A stretch of DNA of 64,000 nucleotides, taken from the NCBI GenBank assembly GCA_013373205.1, contig JABXIG010000006.1:1-64000 (forward strand), read 5' to 3'. The translations under genes and the position numbers were made by a program. The stretch is from Methylocystaceae bacterium (lineage in GTDB: Bacteria; Pseudomonadota; Alphaproteobacteria; Rhodospirillales; Terasakiellaceae). Shown here in pieces: positions 36,289 through 43,219 of this stretch (its first letter is position 1; the number at the start of each line of letters is the position of its first letter). Under the pieces are notes generated by a model. It did not search any database, had not been told where the DNA came from, and saw only the letters and a program-made list of their open reading frames with translations.

Positions 36289-36663
36289 TTAGTCCAGACC
36301 TTCGCAGAATTTCTTATAAGCTGCTCCGTCCATTAGATCATCTAATTCAGAGGCATCTGCGATTGTCATTTTGAAGAACCAGCCGTCGCCTTCTGGAGAT
36401 GCATTGACCAGTTCAGGCTGATCGTCCAGGGCTTGGTTGCCTTCGGTGATTTCACCGCTGATCGGAGCATAGATGTCGGATGCTGTTTTTACAGACTCAA
36501 CAACCGCACAGTCATCACCTTTAGACACTTCTGTGCCGGCTTCCGGTGTTTCAGCAAAAACAATATCGCCCATGGCATTTTGGGCGTAATCGGTGATGCC
36601 GACGGTTGCGATGTCACCTTCTACCAGTACCCATTCGTGATCTTCAGTGTATTTAACGCTCAT
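36289..36663 (-). CDS. gcvH: Glycine cleavage system H protein
   Basis: The lipoyl carrier of the glycine cleavage complex. The 124-aa product contains the lipoylated lysine in [17 protein letters not shown], preceded by [16 protein letters not shown]. It is 5 bases after gcvT in an operon controlled by the upstream glycine riboswitch. No gcvP follows on this strand; the P protein must be encoded elsewhere. Confidence 0.97.
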   Translation of the reverse strand: MSVKYTEDHEWVLVEGDIATVGITDYAQNAMGDIVFAETPEAGTEVSKGDDCAVVESVKTASDIYAPISGEITEGNQALDDQPELVNASPEGDGWFFKMTIADASELDDLMDGAAYKKFCEGLD

Positions 36664-36668
36664 GTTTA

Positions 36669-37769
36669 TTAGCCCTTATAGTAACGTTGTGGAACAAACG
36701 GTAATTTTGCAATTTCGCCCGGCATGGTTTTACCGCGCACGATAAGATTAATTTCAGTGCCGACCTTGGAAAATTCAGTTTTCACATAGCCCATGGCAAC
36801 GGGTCCGCCAAAGCTGGGACCAAAACCGCCAGAGGTGATTTCGCCAATGATGTTGCCATCCTTGTCTGCAATTTCAGTATGCGCGCGCGCAGGGGCACGA
36901 CCCAGTGGCTTGATGCCGACGCGTTTTCTGCTGACGCCTTCTGAGAGGTGTTTCATAACCACGTCATGACCGGGGAAGCCGCCTTCTTCGCGACGACGTT
37001 TGCCAACGGCCCAATTGAGCGCCCCTTCGATGGGGGAGGTGGTGGTGTCGATGTCAGAGCCATAAAGACACAGGCCGACTTCTAGGCGCAGACTATCGCG
37101 CGCGCCCAGACCAATGGCTTCAACTTCTTCTTCGCCTAATAGCTTGCGCGCTAATTCTTCTGCACGGTCAGACGGGACAGAGATTTCATAGCCATCTTCG
37201 CCCGTATAGCCGGAACGTGACACAAGGCATGGGATGCCTGCGATATCAAATTCGCCCATATTCATAAAGATCAATTGATCTATACCCGGGGCAAAACGGT
37301 TCAGGATCTCGGCTGCTTTGGGGCCTTGCAGGGCCAACAATGCACGGTCTTCCAATAATTCGAGACTGTGGTCGGGCAAAGATGTGGCGATATAGTCAAA
37401 ATCAGCATCTTTACAGGCGGCGTTTACCACCAGATACAAGTGGTCTCCACGGTTTGTCACCATGAAGTCATCCCGGATACCGCCTTCTTCATTCATCAAC
37501 AAAGAATAACGAATACCGTTGTTTGGCAGGCCTTTAATATCGCTGGGTGTCAGGCTTTCGATGGCAGTTTGCACATCATCGCCTTTTAACAGGGCCTGCC
37601 CCATGTGGGAGACGTCAAACAGGCCGCAGGCTTCACGGGTGTGCAGATGTTCTTTCATGATGCCCAGTTTATATTGCACAGGCATGTCATAGCCGGCAAA
37701 GGGCACCATCTTGCCGCCGAGCTCAAGGTGCAGCGCATGCAGCGGTGTGGTTTTTAGTGTATCGCTCAA
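36669..37769 (-). CDS. gcvT: Glycine cleavage system T protein (aminomethyltransferase)
   Basis: GcvT releases ammonia from aminomethyl-lipoyl-GcvH and transfers the methylene group to tetrahydrofolate. The 366-aa chain has [45 protein letters not shown] and [18 protein letters not shown]. The start codon is TTG: no ATG lies upstream in frame, the next in-frame ATG would remove the conserved N-terminal strand, and AAAGGA lies 7 bases before the TTG. The TTG and the AAAGGA are both part of a small hairpin. Confidence 0.96.
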   Translation of the reverse strand: MSDTLKTTPLHALHLELGGKMVPFAGYDMPVQYKLGIMKEHLHTREACGLFDVSHMGQALLKGDDVQTAIESLTPSDIKGLPNNGIRYSLLMNEEGGIRDDFMVTNRGDHLYLVVNAACKDADFDYIATSLPDHSLELLEDRALLALQGPKAAEILNRFAPGIDQLIFMNMGEFDIAGIPCLVSRSGYTGEDGYEISVPSDRAEELARKLLGEEEVEAIGLGARDSLRLEVGLCLYGSDIDTTTSPIEGALNWAVGKRRREEGGFPGHDVVMKHLSEGVSRKRVGIKPLGRAPARAHTEIADKDGNIIGEITSGGFGPSFGGPVAMGYVKTEFSKVGTEINLIVRGKTMPGEIAKLPFVPQRYYKG

Positions 37770-37782
37770 AGGAGGTTCCTTT
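37768..37782 (-). promoter_or_regulatory. Hairpin that can sequester the gcvT ribosome-binding site
   Basis: On the minus strand AAAGGA-ACC-TCCTTT forms a 6-bp stem with a 3-base loop. The 5' arm is the Shine-Dalgarno sequence and the 3' arm runs into the TTG start codon. It is a plausible translational expression platform for the glycine riboswitch. Confidence 0.6.
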
Positions 37783-37807
37783 CTGATAGAGACGAGACCA
37801 AAACAAA

Positions 37808-37831
37808 TTGATTGTTACAAACAACAATCAA
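37808..37831 (-). promoter_or_regulatory. AT-rich hairpin between riboswitch and gcvT
   Basis: TTGATTGTT and AACAATCAA form a 9-bp stem with a 6-base loop; on the minus strand TTTGTTT follows. It could be a weak intrinsic terminator or an alternative structure of the riboswitch expression platform. Confidence 0.5.
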
Positions 37832-37840
37832 CAACTTGGC

Positions 37841-38034
37841 CCCCCTCTGTCATGGAACCTGAAAGATTCCCCCACGAGCCTATGCGTATGGGGTTTCCTC
37901 GTCGGTGGAAACGTCTTGCAACGCTTCACTTTCCAGAGTCTCATCACCCAGCGGTCCAACAGCCTGAGAGTTTAGCAGGGGCGCATGCTCCTTCGGCGGA
38001 TGCCAAAAGTCGTCACGGCACCTCTCTCCCGCAT
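37841..38034 (-). ncRNA. Tandem glycine riboswitch upstream of gcvTH
   Basis: Read on the minus strand, aptamer 1 (about 38034-37937) begins GCGGGAGAG and has GCCGAAGGAGCA and CTCTCAGG. After a short linker aptamer 2 (to about 37841) has CTCTGGAAAG, ACCGACGAGG and CTTTCAGG with a closing GACAGAGGGG. These are the conserved blocks of two glycine aptamers in series. The RNA precedes the glycine cleavage genes, its standard target, and is expected to switch them on when glycine is abundant. Confidence 0.93.
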
Positions 38035-38046
38035 GGGGTCATCTGA

Positions 38047-38482
38047 TGTGAGAGACATTGTATAGATGGGGCTAAGTTGGGTCAATCGGGATTCTGGGAA
38101 AACTGTTTCGAGCAATAAAGTCCAAATTCCCCCTAGATTGAACGAAGTTTTAGGTCTTTTTTCTTTGTGTTTAATTCCTTAGAAATTTTGTTGTTTTTCC
38201 CTTAATCGCCTTTACATTTCCGATTAATAATCCAGGAAAATTAGGAAAATTCCGGGGCCAGCCTCGAAATTAAATTATGTATTCAAAAATATCAGTGACA
38301 GTTTCCAATTCAAGGGGAAGCGGTTTTTGAAAACGAAAAAAGGAGGAGCGACACGATGGTCGGACTCCTCCTGTTGGCTCATTCTTATATGACAGATTGA
38401 ACACTAAAGTAAAGAATAAAACATGAACATAAGGGTGAAATGTACATTCTTGTCTCAGATGTATTGACTCAATTGCGTTCCT
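38047..38482. other. Intergenic region between the glycine riboswitch and the XRE-cupin gene
   Basis: No credible gene. The region must carry the gcvTH promoter (minus) near its left end. It contains a terminator-like hairpin on the minus strand at 38336-38372 and a TTGACT hexamer at 38464 that could be the -35 of the regulator gene. Confidence 0.5.
38336..38372 (-). terminator. Orphan Rho-independent terminator, no gene upstream
   Basis: On the minus strand AGGAGGAG pairs with CTCCTCCT, with an inner CGAC/GTCG stem, and is followed by a run of T. There is no gene on this strand between it and the divergent XRE gene. It may end a short untranslated RNA or insulate the gcvTH promoter. Confidence 0.65.
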
Positions 38483-38502
38483 TATATAGAACGTTCTATA
38501 TA
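38483..38502. promoter_or_regulatory. 20-bp perfect palindrome upstream of the XRE-cupin/azlCD operon
   Basis: TATATAGAACGTTCTATATA is perfectly symmetric and ends 26 bases before the regulator ATG, overlapping the expected -10 region. It is a likely operator, most simply for autoregulation by the XRE-cupin protein. Confidence 0.7.
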
Positions 38503-38527
38503 TCGAACATTGTTGAGGTCTGTTAGG

Positions 38528-39061
38528 ATGGATAAGCCGAGCGTGAATACCTTGGGGCGGCATTTGCAGAAATTGCGACAGGAGCGCGGGATTTCTTTGT
38601 CGCAGTTGGCCACAGCGGCCGGGATTGCCAAGTCTAATTTATCCCGTATTGAGCAAGGTAATGGCAATCCGACGCTGGATACCATTTGGCGCTTGGCAAT
38701 TCAGCTGAAGGTGCCGTTTAGTACCTTGATTGCCCCCATTTCCGGTCCCATTGGCGATGATGCGGTAGAGGTTCGCCTGATCGATCATGGTGAGGATGAT
38801 CCGGCGGTGGATGTGTACTGGATGTCCTGTGCGCCCCATACGGAACGCAATGCCGAGGGTCATTCCCCGGGGGCCAGTGAGTCTGTGACGGTGATTTCTG
38901 GTGAATTGGAGGTTGGACCAAAAGAAAATGTGCGTCTTTTAAAAGCGGGTGACAGCCATATCTTTCAAGCCGATCTGCCTCATGTCTATCGTGCCCGTGA
39001 AGGCTGGGCGACGTTGATGATGACTATTGTCTATGCCAAAGCCGATGAGGGCGCGTCATGA
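38528..39061 (+). CDS. XRE-family regulator with C-terminal cupin
   Basis: A 177-aa regulator: an N-terminal helix-turn-helix (GRHLQKLRQERGISLSQLAT, AGIAKSNLSRIEQGNGNPT) and a C-terminal cupin sensor domain (SESVTVISGELEVGP and GDSHIFQADLPHVYRA). Such proteins often sense small metabolites; adjacency to azlCD suggests control of branched-chain amino acid export. The ATG lies 6 codons inside a TTG-initiated frame and is chosen because the longer frame starts in the operator region. Its stop overlaps the azlC start (ATGA). Confidence 0.92.
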   Translation: MDKPSVNTLGRHLQKLRQERGISLSQLATAAGIAKSNLSRIEQGNGNPTLDTIWRLAIQLKVPFSTLIAPISGPIGDDAVEVRLIDHGEDDPAVDVYWMSCAPHTERNAEGHSPGASESVTVISGELEVGPKENVRLLKAGDSHIFQADLPHVYRAREGWATLMMTIVYAKADEGAS

Positions 39062-39789
39062 ACACGACCAACACCATAAAAACCCGCAATCCGTTTTGGG
39101 CGGGCACACAAGAAGCAATCCCGTTATTGGGGGGCTACATTCCGGTTGCCATTTCTTTTGGGCTGGTATCTGTTCAATCTGGTTTTAGCGTGCTTGAGAC
39201 CGTGTTGATTTCGACCCTTGTTTATGCTGGGGCTTCACAGTTTCTGTTTGTCGCGATGATCGCAGCCGGGGCACCGCTTTGGCTGGTGGCCATTATGACC
39301 ATGTTGATCAATGCACGCCATCTGGTCTATGCCCCGAATATCGCAATCTATCTACCGCCAAGTAAATGGTGGCCTTGGTTGATGCATGGGTTGACCGATC
39401 AGATCTTTGCCCTTGCCCATACCCGCATGCCACATATGGCCGAAGAGTCCCGTTTGGGTTGGTATACAGGCGCAGCTTTGCTTGCCTGGATGAGCTGGAT
39501 TTTCGGGACAGCCCTTGGGGCGGTTGCGGGTGAAGAATTGACCACACGCTGGCCTTTGTTGGGCGAGGTTATGCCCTTTGCATTGCCGGCCCTGTTTTTG
39601 GTTTTGTTGGCCCCGCGCTTTAGTTCACGATTATGGACCCTGACACTGATTGTCACCATCACGCTTGCGTTTGCGTTCAAACTGTCAGGCTATCCCAATG
39701 CCGCCATTCCTATGGCAGCGGTGTGTGGGGCGATTGTGTATCACTTAATGAAAGGTGTGTTGGGACAAGGGAGCAAACACGATGGATAA
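39058..39789 (+). CDS. azlC: AzlC-family branched-chain amino acid exporter, large subunit
   Basis: A 243-aa membrane protein with the AzlC signature GFSVLETVLISTLVYAGASQ, which continues QFLFVAM, and MLINARHLVYAP. It has about seven membrane segments. Together with AzlD it forms an exporter of branched-chain amino acids or analogues. The gene is translationally coupled to the regulator upstream and overlaps azlD by 8 bases. Confidence 0.94.
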   Translation: MNTTNTIKTRNPFWAGTQEAIPLLGGYIPVAISFGLVSVQSGFSVLETVLISTLVYAGASQFLFVAMIAAGAPLWLVAIMTMLINARHLVYAPNIAIYLPPSKWWPWLMHGLTDQIFALAHTRMPHMAEESRLGWYTGAALLAWMSWIFGTALGAVAGEELTTRWPLLGEVMPFALPALFLVLLAPRFSSRLWTLTLIVTITLAFAFKLSGYPNAAIPMAAVCGAIVYHLMKGVLGQGSKHDG

Positions 39790-40120
39790 TAGTCTTTGGA
39801 TCACGTTGATTTTGTGCGCTGTCGCCACCTTGATGATGCGCATGCTCCCATTAATCTGGATGCAGCGTCATCTGGCCCGGCGCAAAGCCGCACAAGCGGT
39901 GGAAGACATGCCCACATGGTTGAGCGTCTTCGCACCGGCTATGATTGCTGCCATGTTTGGCGTGTCTTTGATCCCGTCTGATCCGGCGGCACTGGACAGC
40001 TGGGTTGCGACCGCTGTGGGATGTATTGCAACCGTTGTCGTGTGGTTTTTCACCCGATCTTTGGGCTGGCCGGTTTTTATTGGGGTTTTGAGTTACGGCG
40101 TAGTTTTTGTGCTGGTGTGA
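39782..40120 (+). CDS. azlD: AzlD-family transporter small subunit
   Basis: A 112-aa protein with four membrane segments and the AzlD pattern: ILCAVATLMMRMLPLIW near the start and a C-terminal VFIGVLSYGVVFVLV. The ATG lies inside the 3' end of azlC, giving an 8-base overlap. A longer frame starts 9 codons upstream within azlC and is rejected. Confidence 0.92.
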   Translation: MDNSLWITLILCAVATLMMRMLPLIWMQRHLARRKAAQAVEDMPTWLSVFAPAMIAAMFGVSLIPSDPAALDSWVATAVGCIATVVVWFFTRSLGWPVFIGVLSYGVVFVLV

Positions 40121-40122
40121 TC

Positions 40123-40593
40123 TTAACCAGGGGACATGGTGTCGGGCATTTTAACCGCAATGACCGTCCCTTTTGCACAGACCTGATCACCAGAAGACAA
40201 TGTGATATCGACAACCACTTTTTTCTCTTTGATCTCGCGGATTGTGCCACGCAGTTCCAGTACATCTGAAATCGGAGTGGGTTTCATAAAGTCCACATTC
40301 AGATTGGCTGTCACAAAGCGCAGGGCTGGCAGGCTGCCGGGTTCGCGATTTTCTGCGCGATAGGCGGCAGCTGATGCCGAGCCTGTGCCGTGGCAATCAA
40401 TGAGTGAGGCTATCAGGCCCCCATAAACAAATCCGGGCAGTGCCGTATGTTCAGCACGTGGTTGAAATTGGGCGACGGTTTCATCACCGTCCCAATAGCT
40501 TTTAAGTTGGAGACCATGGGGATTGTTTCTGCCACAACCATAGCAGTGACTGAGGTCGTCCGGGTAACTGTCCTGAAAAGCTTGGTTTGTCAT
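40123..40593 (-). CDS. PaaI-like hotdog-fold thioesterase
   Basis: A 156-aa 4HBT-superfamily protein: CYGCGRNNPHGLQL at the N-terminus, PGFVYGGLIASLIDCHGTGS with the hotdog helix, and a C-terminal VLELRGTIREIKEKKVVVDI. It probably hydrolyses acyl-CoA thioesters; the substrate is unknown. It converges on azlD with 2 bases between stop codons and lies downstream of the 37-aa membrane protein. Confidence 0.9.
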   Translation of the reverse strand: MTNQAFQDSYPDDLSHCYGCGRNNPHGLQLKSYWDGDETVAQFQPRAEHTALPGFVYGGLIASLIDCHGTGSASAAAYRAENREPGSLPALRFVTANLNVDFMKPTPISDVLELRGTIREIKEKKVVVDITLSSGDQVCAKGTVIAVKMPDTMSPG

Positions 40594-40612
40594 AGGGGTC
40601 CCAATTCTGAAA

Positions 40613-40726
40613 TTAGCCTGAAATCATGTCGCCAAGGAAAAAGACCCATATGAGCATGAAAATGCCCAAGGCCATCTGGACAACAGGGAAGCTTTCGCCA
40701 AAGAAAAGTTTGTTGAAACTGCTCAT
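40613..40726 (-). CDS. Small single-span membrane protein (37 aa)
   Basis: An ATG 7 bases after AAAGGAT opens 37 codons. The product has a polar start (MSSFNKLFFGES) followed by one hydrophobic helix (VVQMALGIFMLIWVFFLGDM). The frame also extends upstream without a good start. Family not recognised; it sits just before the thioesterase gene on the same strand, 19 bases away, and may be co-transcribed. Confidence 0.65.
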   Translation of the reverse strand: MSSFNKLFFGESFPVVQMALGIFMLIWVFFLGDMISG

Positions 40727-40820
40727 GATGACATCCTTTCTATACATTTGATTATGATTGTATAAAAGAGAATGCCTGTACCTTTCATTGATAATTATCA
40801 ATGGCGTACAATTAGTTAAA

Positions 40821-41963
40821 TTAATATCCATTGGATGTCAAAATACTTTCAACAGAGCTGCGCCAAGTATCTGAATATCGAAAGGCACGTTGTTGCAAGG
40901 CATTGATTTCAGCCTGAGACATATTCTGATCCAGAAGGACCATTTCACCAGAAAAGACTTGTGGGACAAGATTGCCTTGTCCGTTTTGGTCAAAGGCAAT
41001 CGCATCAGCCATGGCAACACCATTGTCATCATTCATCCGCATAACGGTGAACTTGAGGCTACCTTCAGCCAATGCGGCCAGTTCATCGCCACCGCCACCC
41101 CAGCCATTGACGGATACTTTATCTAACATGTTACTTTCTTTTGCGGCATCGATCACCCCAAGGGCGATATCGGTTGAACAGGCAAAAATAAAGCGGGGCA
41201 GTTTTTTGCGCGAAATAAGATGAAGGGCGGCTTTTCTGGCGCGTTCACGGTCAAAATCCAGATAATAGGACATAGCTACCGTTGATCCATGTGACGCTTT
41301 CACGATATTTTCAAACGTGTCGCCCCTTGCGGTACTGACAAACCCATGGGATCCATAAAACATTGCATATTCGGTTTTTCGGGGGAAAAGCGCCATAAAC
41401 TTTTCCGCCAGCATTTCGCTGCCAATTTCATGATCGAAACCGACATAGAAAAAGGGCTGATGATCACCCCAGCTTTTAACCGGACGGGTTGCGTTCTGTA
41501 TGATGATTTTGGGACGACCCTTTTTGATCAGATTTTTTAGGGTCATTTCGTGGCGGACCGCATCCAGTGTAAACACCAGATAATCCGGATCATGGGCCAG
41601 AGCCTCATTAATCTGTTTTTCCTGTAACCTAATCTCACGGGCGGGTTTGGTGAAATAAGGCCGGATTTCATAAGGAAGCCTATGTTCACGCAAGCGTGCT
41701 TCAAATGAGGATACGCTTCTGCGCCAATAATCGCTGGCCTGAATACCGGGATAAATGATGGCGACTTTCAGCGGGGCTTTGTAAGAAGCAAAAGGGCTGT
41801 GGACTGTCTCTTTGACATGATCGCTGAAACGGTCTGCAATTTCTTTTTGTTTGGGGTGAAGCTGCATAAATTCCTGATAGGAATAATAGTCACTTAAGTG
41901 CGATTCTGCTTGGGAAGAAACACTCCAAAATAAGAGAACAAAAAGAAAGATCAACTTATTCAT
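40821..41963 (-). CDS. Periplasmic sugar-type substrate-binding protein
   Basis: About 380 aa with a signal peptide (IFLFVLLFWSVSSQA). The mature protein has the type-1 periplasmic-binding fold of the LacI/ribose-binding class: KVAIIYPGIQASDYWRRSV at the start of the first lobe, HDPDYLVFTLDA, FIFACSTDIALGVIDAA and SVNGWGGGGDELA in the hinge and ligand region. No permease or kinase is adjacent, so it may serve a distant transporter or a sensor. The ATG after GTGGTT is preferred to the GTG. Confidence 0.87.
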   Translation of the reverse strand: MNKLIFLFVLLFWSVSSQAESHLSDYYSYQEFMQLHPKQKEIADRFSDHVKETVHSPFASYKAPLKVAIIYPGIQASDYWRRSVSSFEARLREHRLPYEIRPYFTKPAREIRLQEKQINEALAHDPDYLVFTLDAVRHEMTLKNLIKKGRPKIIIQNATRPVKSWGDHQPFFYVGFDHEIGSEMLAEKFMALFPRKTEYAMFYGSHGFVSTARGDTFENIVKASHGSTVAMSYYLDFDRERARKAALHLISRKKLPRFIFACSTDIALGVIDAAKESNMLDKVSVNGWGGGGDELAALAEGSLKFTVMRMNDDNGVAMADAIAFDQNGQGNLVPQVFSGEMVLLDQNMSQAEINALQQRAFRYSDTWRSSVESILTSNGY

Positions 41964-42151
41964 AACCACACACCTTTAACAAGCTGCATCCCAGCAGCTT
42001 TATTATTCTTTAAGGGGGGTCAAATAACTATAACACATTTGTGACGATATACATTCTTTAAATTGTATCTATGCGAATAATGATCATGCTTTATCTTTTT
42101 CTTAAATAAGGCGAGTGTGATATATTCAGGCTTCAGGTTTGCACGGAGCAT

Positions 42152-43219
42152 ATGATGGGGATTGAAGAACTGGTGGATACCTTTGGCGGGCCGCAGACGA
42201 CGGCGCTGGGGGGTATTTTGATCGGGATAATCTTTGGGTATTTTGCCCAACGTAGCCGTTTTTGTCTGCGTGCGGCGGCCATCGAATTTTCCCGCGGCGC
42301 TTTGGGGGAAAAGCTCGCCATCTGGTTTATTGTGTTTTCAACGGCTGTTATCGGCACACAAAGTCTGATTTTATTAGATGAAATGACGGTCGATGAAGCG
42401 CGTCAACTGGCTTTGCCCGGCTCCTTATCGGGTGCCCTTGTCGGGGGCTTGTTGTTTGGAAGCGGGATGATTTTGTCGCGGGGGTGTTCGTCGCGTATGT
42501 TGGTTCTGTCAGCCAATGGTAACTTACGATCTTTATTGACCGGACTGGTCTTTGCTGTTGTGGCGCAATCATCCTTGCGCGGGTTACTTTCACCTGTTCG
42601 CAGCGAAGTTGCGTCTTGGTGGTTACTTCAACCCAGCGAGCTTTCGATCCTGCATAAACTGGGGGCGGGGCCAGGTTTCGGTATTTTAATCGGCTGCATT
42701 ACTTTATGCGGGGCCCTGTGGATTGCACGCAAACGCACCATTGCCCATAAGGTCTGGCTTGGGGCGGTGGTTGTCGGGGCAACCGTCCCTTTGGCGTGGT
42801 ATTTGACATTTTCAGTGGCCGGGCTTTCTTTTGATCCGATTCAAGTAGAAGCTCTGAGCTTTAGCGGACCATCGGCAGATACGTTAATGTTGGTGATGAA
42901 CCAGCCCAAACCTGAAATGGATTTTGATGTGGGTCTGATTCCCGGTGTTTTCTTTGGCTCCTTCATCGCGGCCTATCTGGCGAAAGAGCTCAAGCTTGAA
43001 GGGTTTGAAGGTGGTCATTCAATGAAACGTTATATCGTCGGGGCCGCGTTTATGGGGTTTGGCGGTATGCTGGCAGGCGGTTGTGCCGTAGGCGCCGGGG
43101 TGACAGGGGGGTCCATCTTCACCGTCACCGCCTGGACAACCTTGTTTATGATGTGGATCGGGGCGGGACTGACTGACCTTGTGGTGGATCGTAAGCAGTG
43201 GATTTTACAATCCCTTTAA
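42152..43219 (+). CDS. YeeE/YedE-family sulfur-compound transporter
   Basis: A 355-aa protein with about nine membrane segments and the family's conserved cysteines: RSRFCLRAA near residue 36, RGCSSRML near 110, and MLAGGCAVGAGVTGGS near the C-terminus. This two-half layout is that of full-length YeeE-type thiosulfate importers. The exact substrate is inference. The start is one of two adjacent ATGs. Its stop overlaps that of the convergent HD-GYP gene. Confidence 0.9.
   Translation: MMGIEELVDTFGGPQTTALGGILIGIIFGYFAQRSRFCLRAAAIEFSRGALGEKLAIWFIVFSTAVIGTQSLILLDEMTVDEARQLALPGSLSGALVGGLLFGSGMILSRGCSSRMLVLSANGNLRSLLTGLVFAVVAQSSLRGLLSPVRSEVASWWLLQPSELSILHKLGAGPGFGILIGCITLCGALWIARKRTIAHKVWLGAVVVGATVPLAWYLTFSVAGLSFDPIQVEALSFSGPSADTLMLVMNQPKPEMDFDVGLIPGVFFGSFIAAYLAKELKLEGFEGGHSMKRYIVGAAFMGFGGMLAGGCAVGAGVTGGSIFTVTAWTTLFMMWIGAGLTDLVVDRKQWILQSL

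Noticed and set aside
37711-38046. Plus-strand open frame over the gcvT start and glycine riboswitch
   Set aside because: It overlaps the start of gcvT and both aptamers, and its translation has no protein-like features.
38270-38563. 97-codon minus-strand frame between gcvT and the XRE gene
   Set aside because: It covers the orphan terminator, the palindromic operator and the start of the regulator gene; composition is not protein-like.
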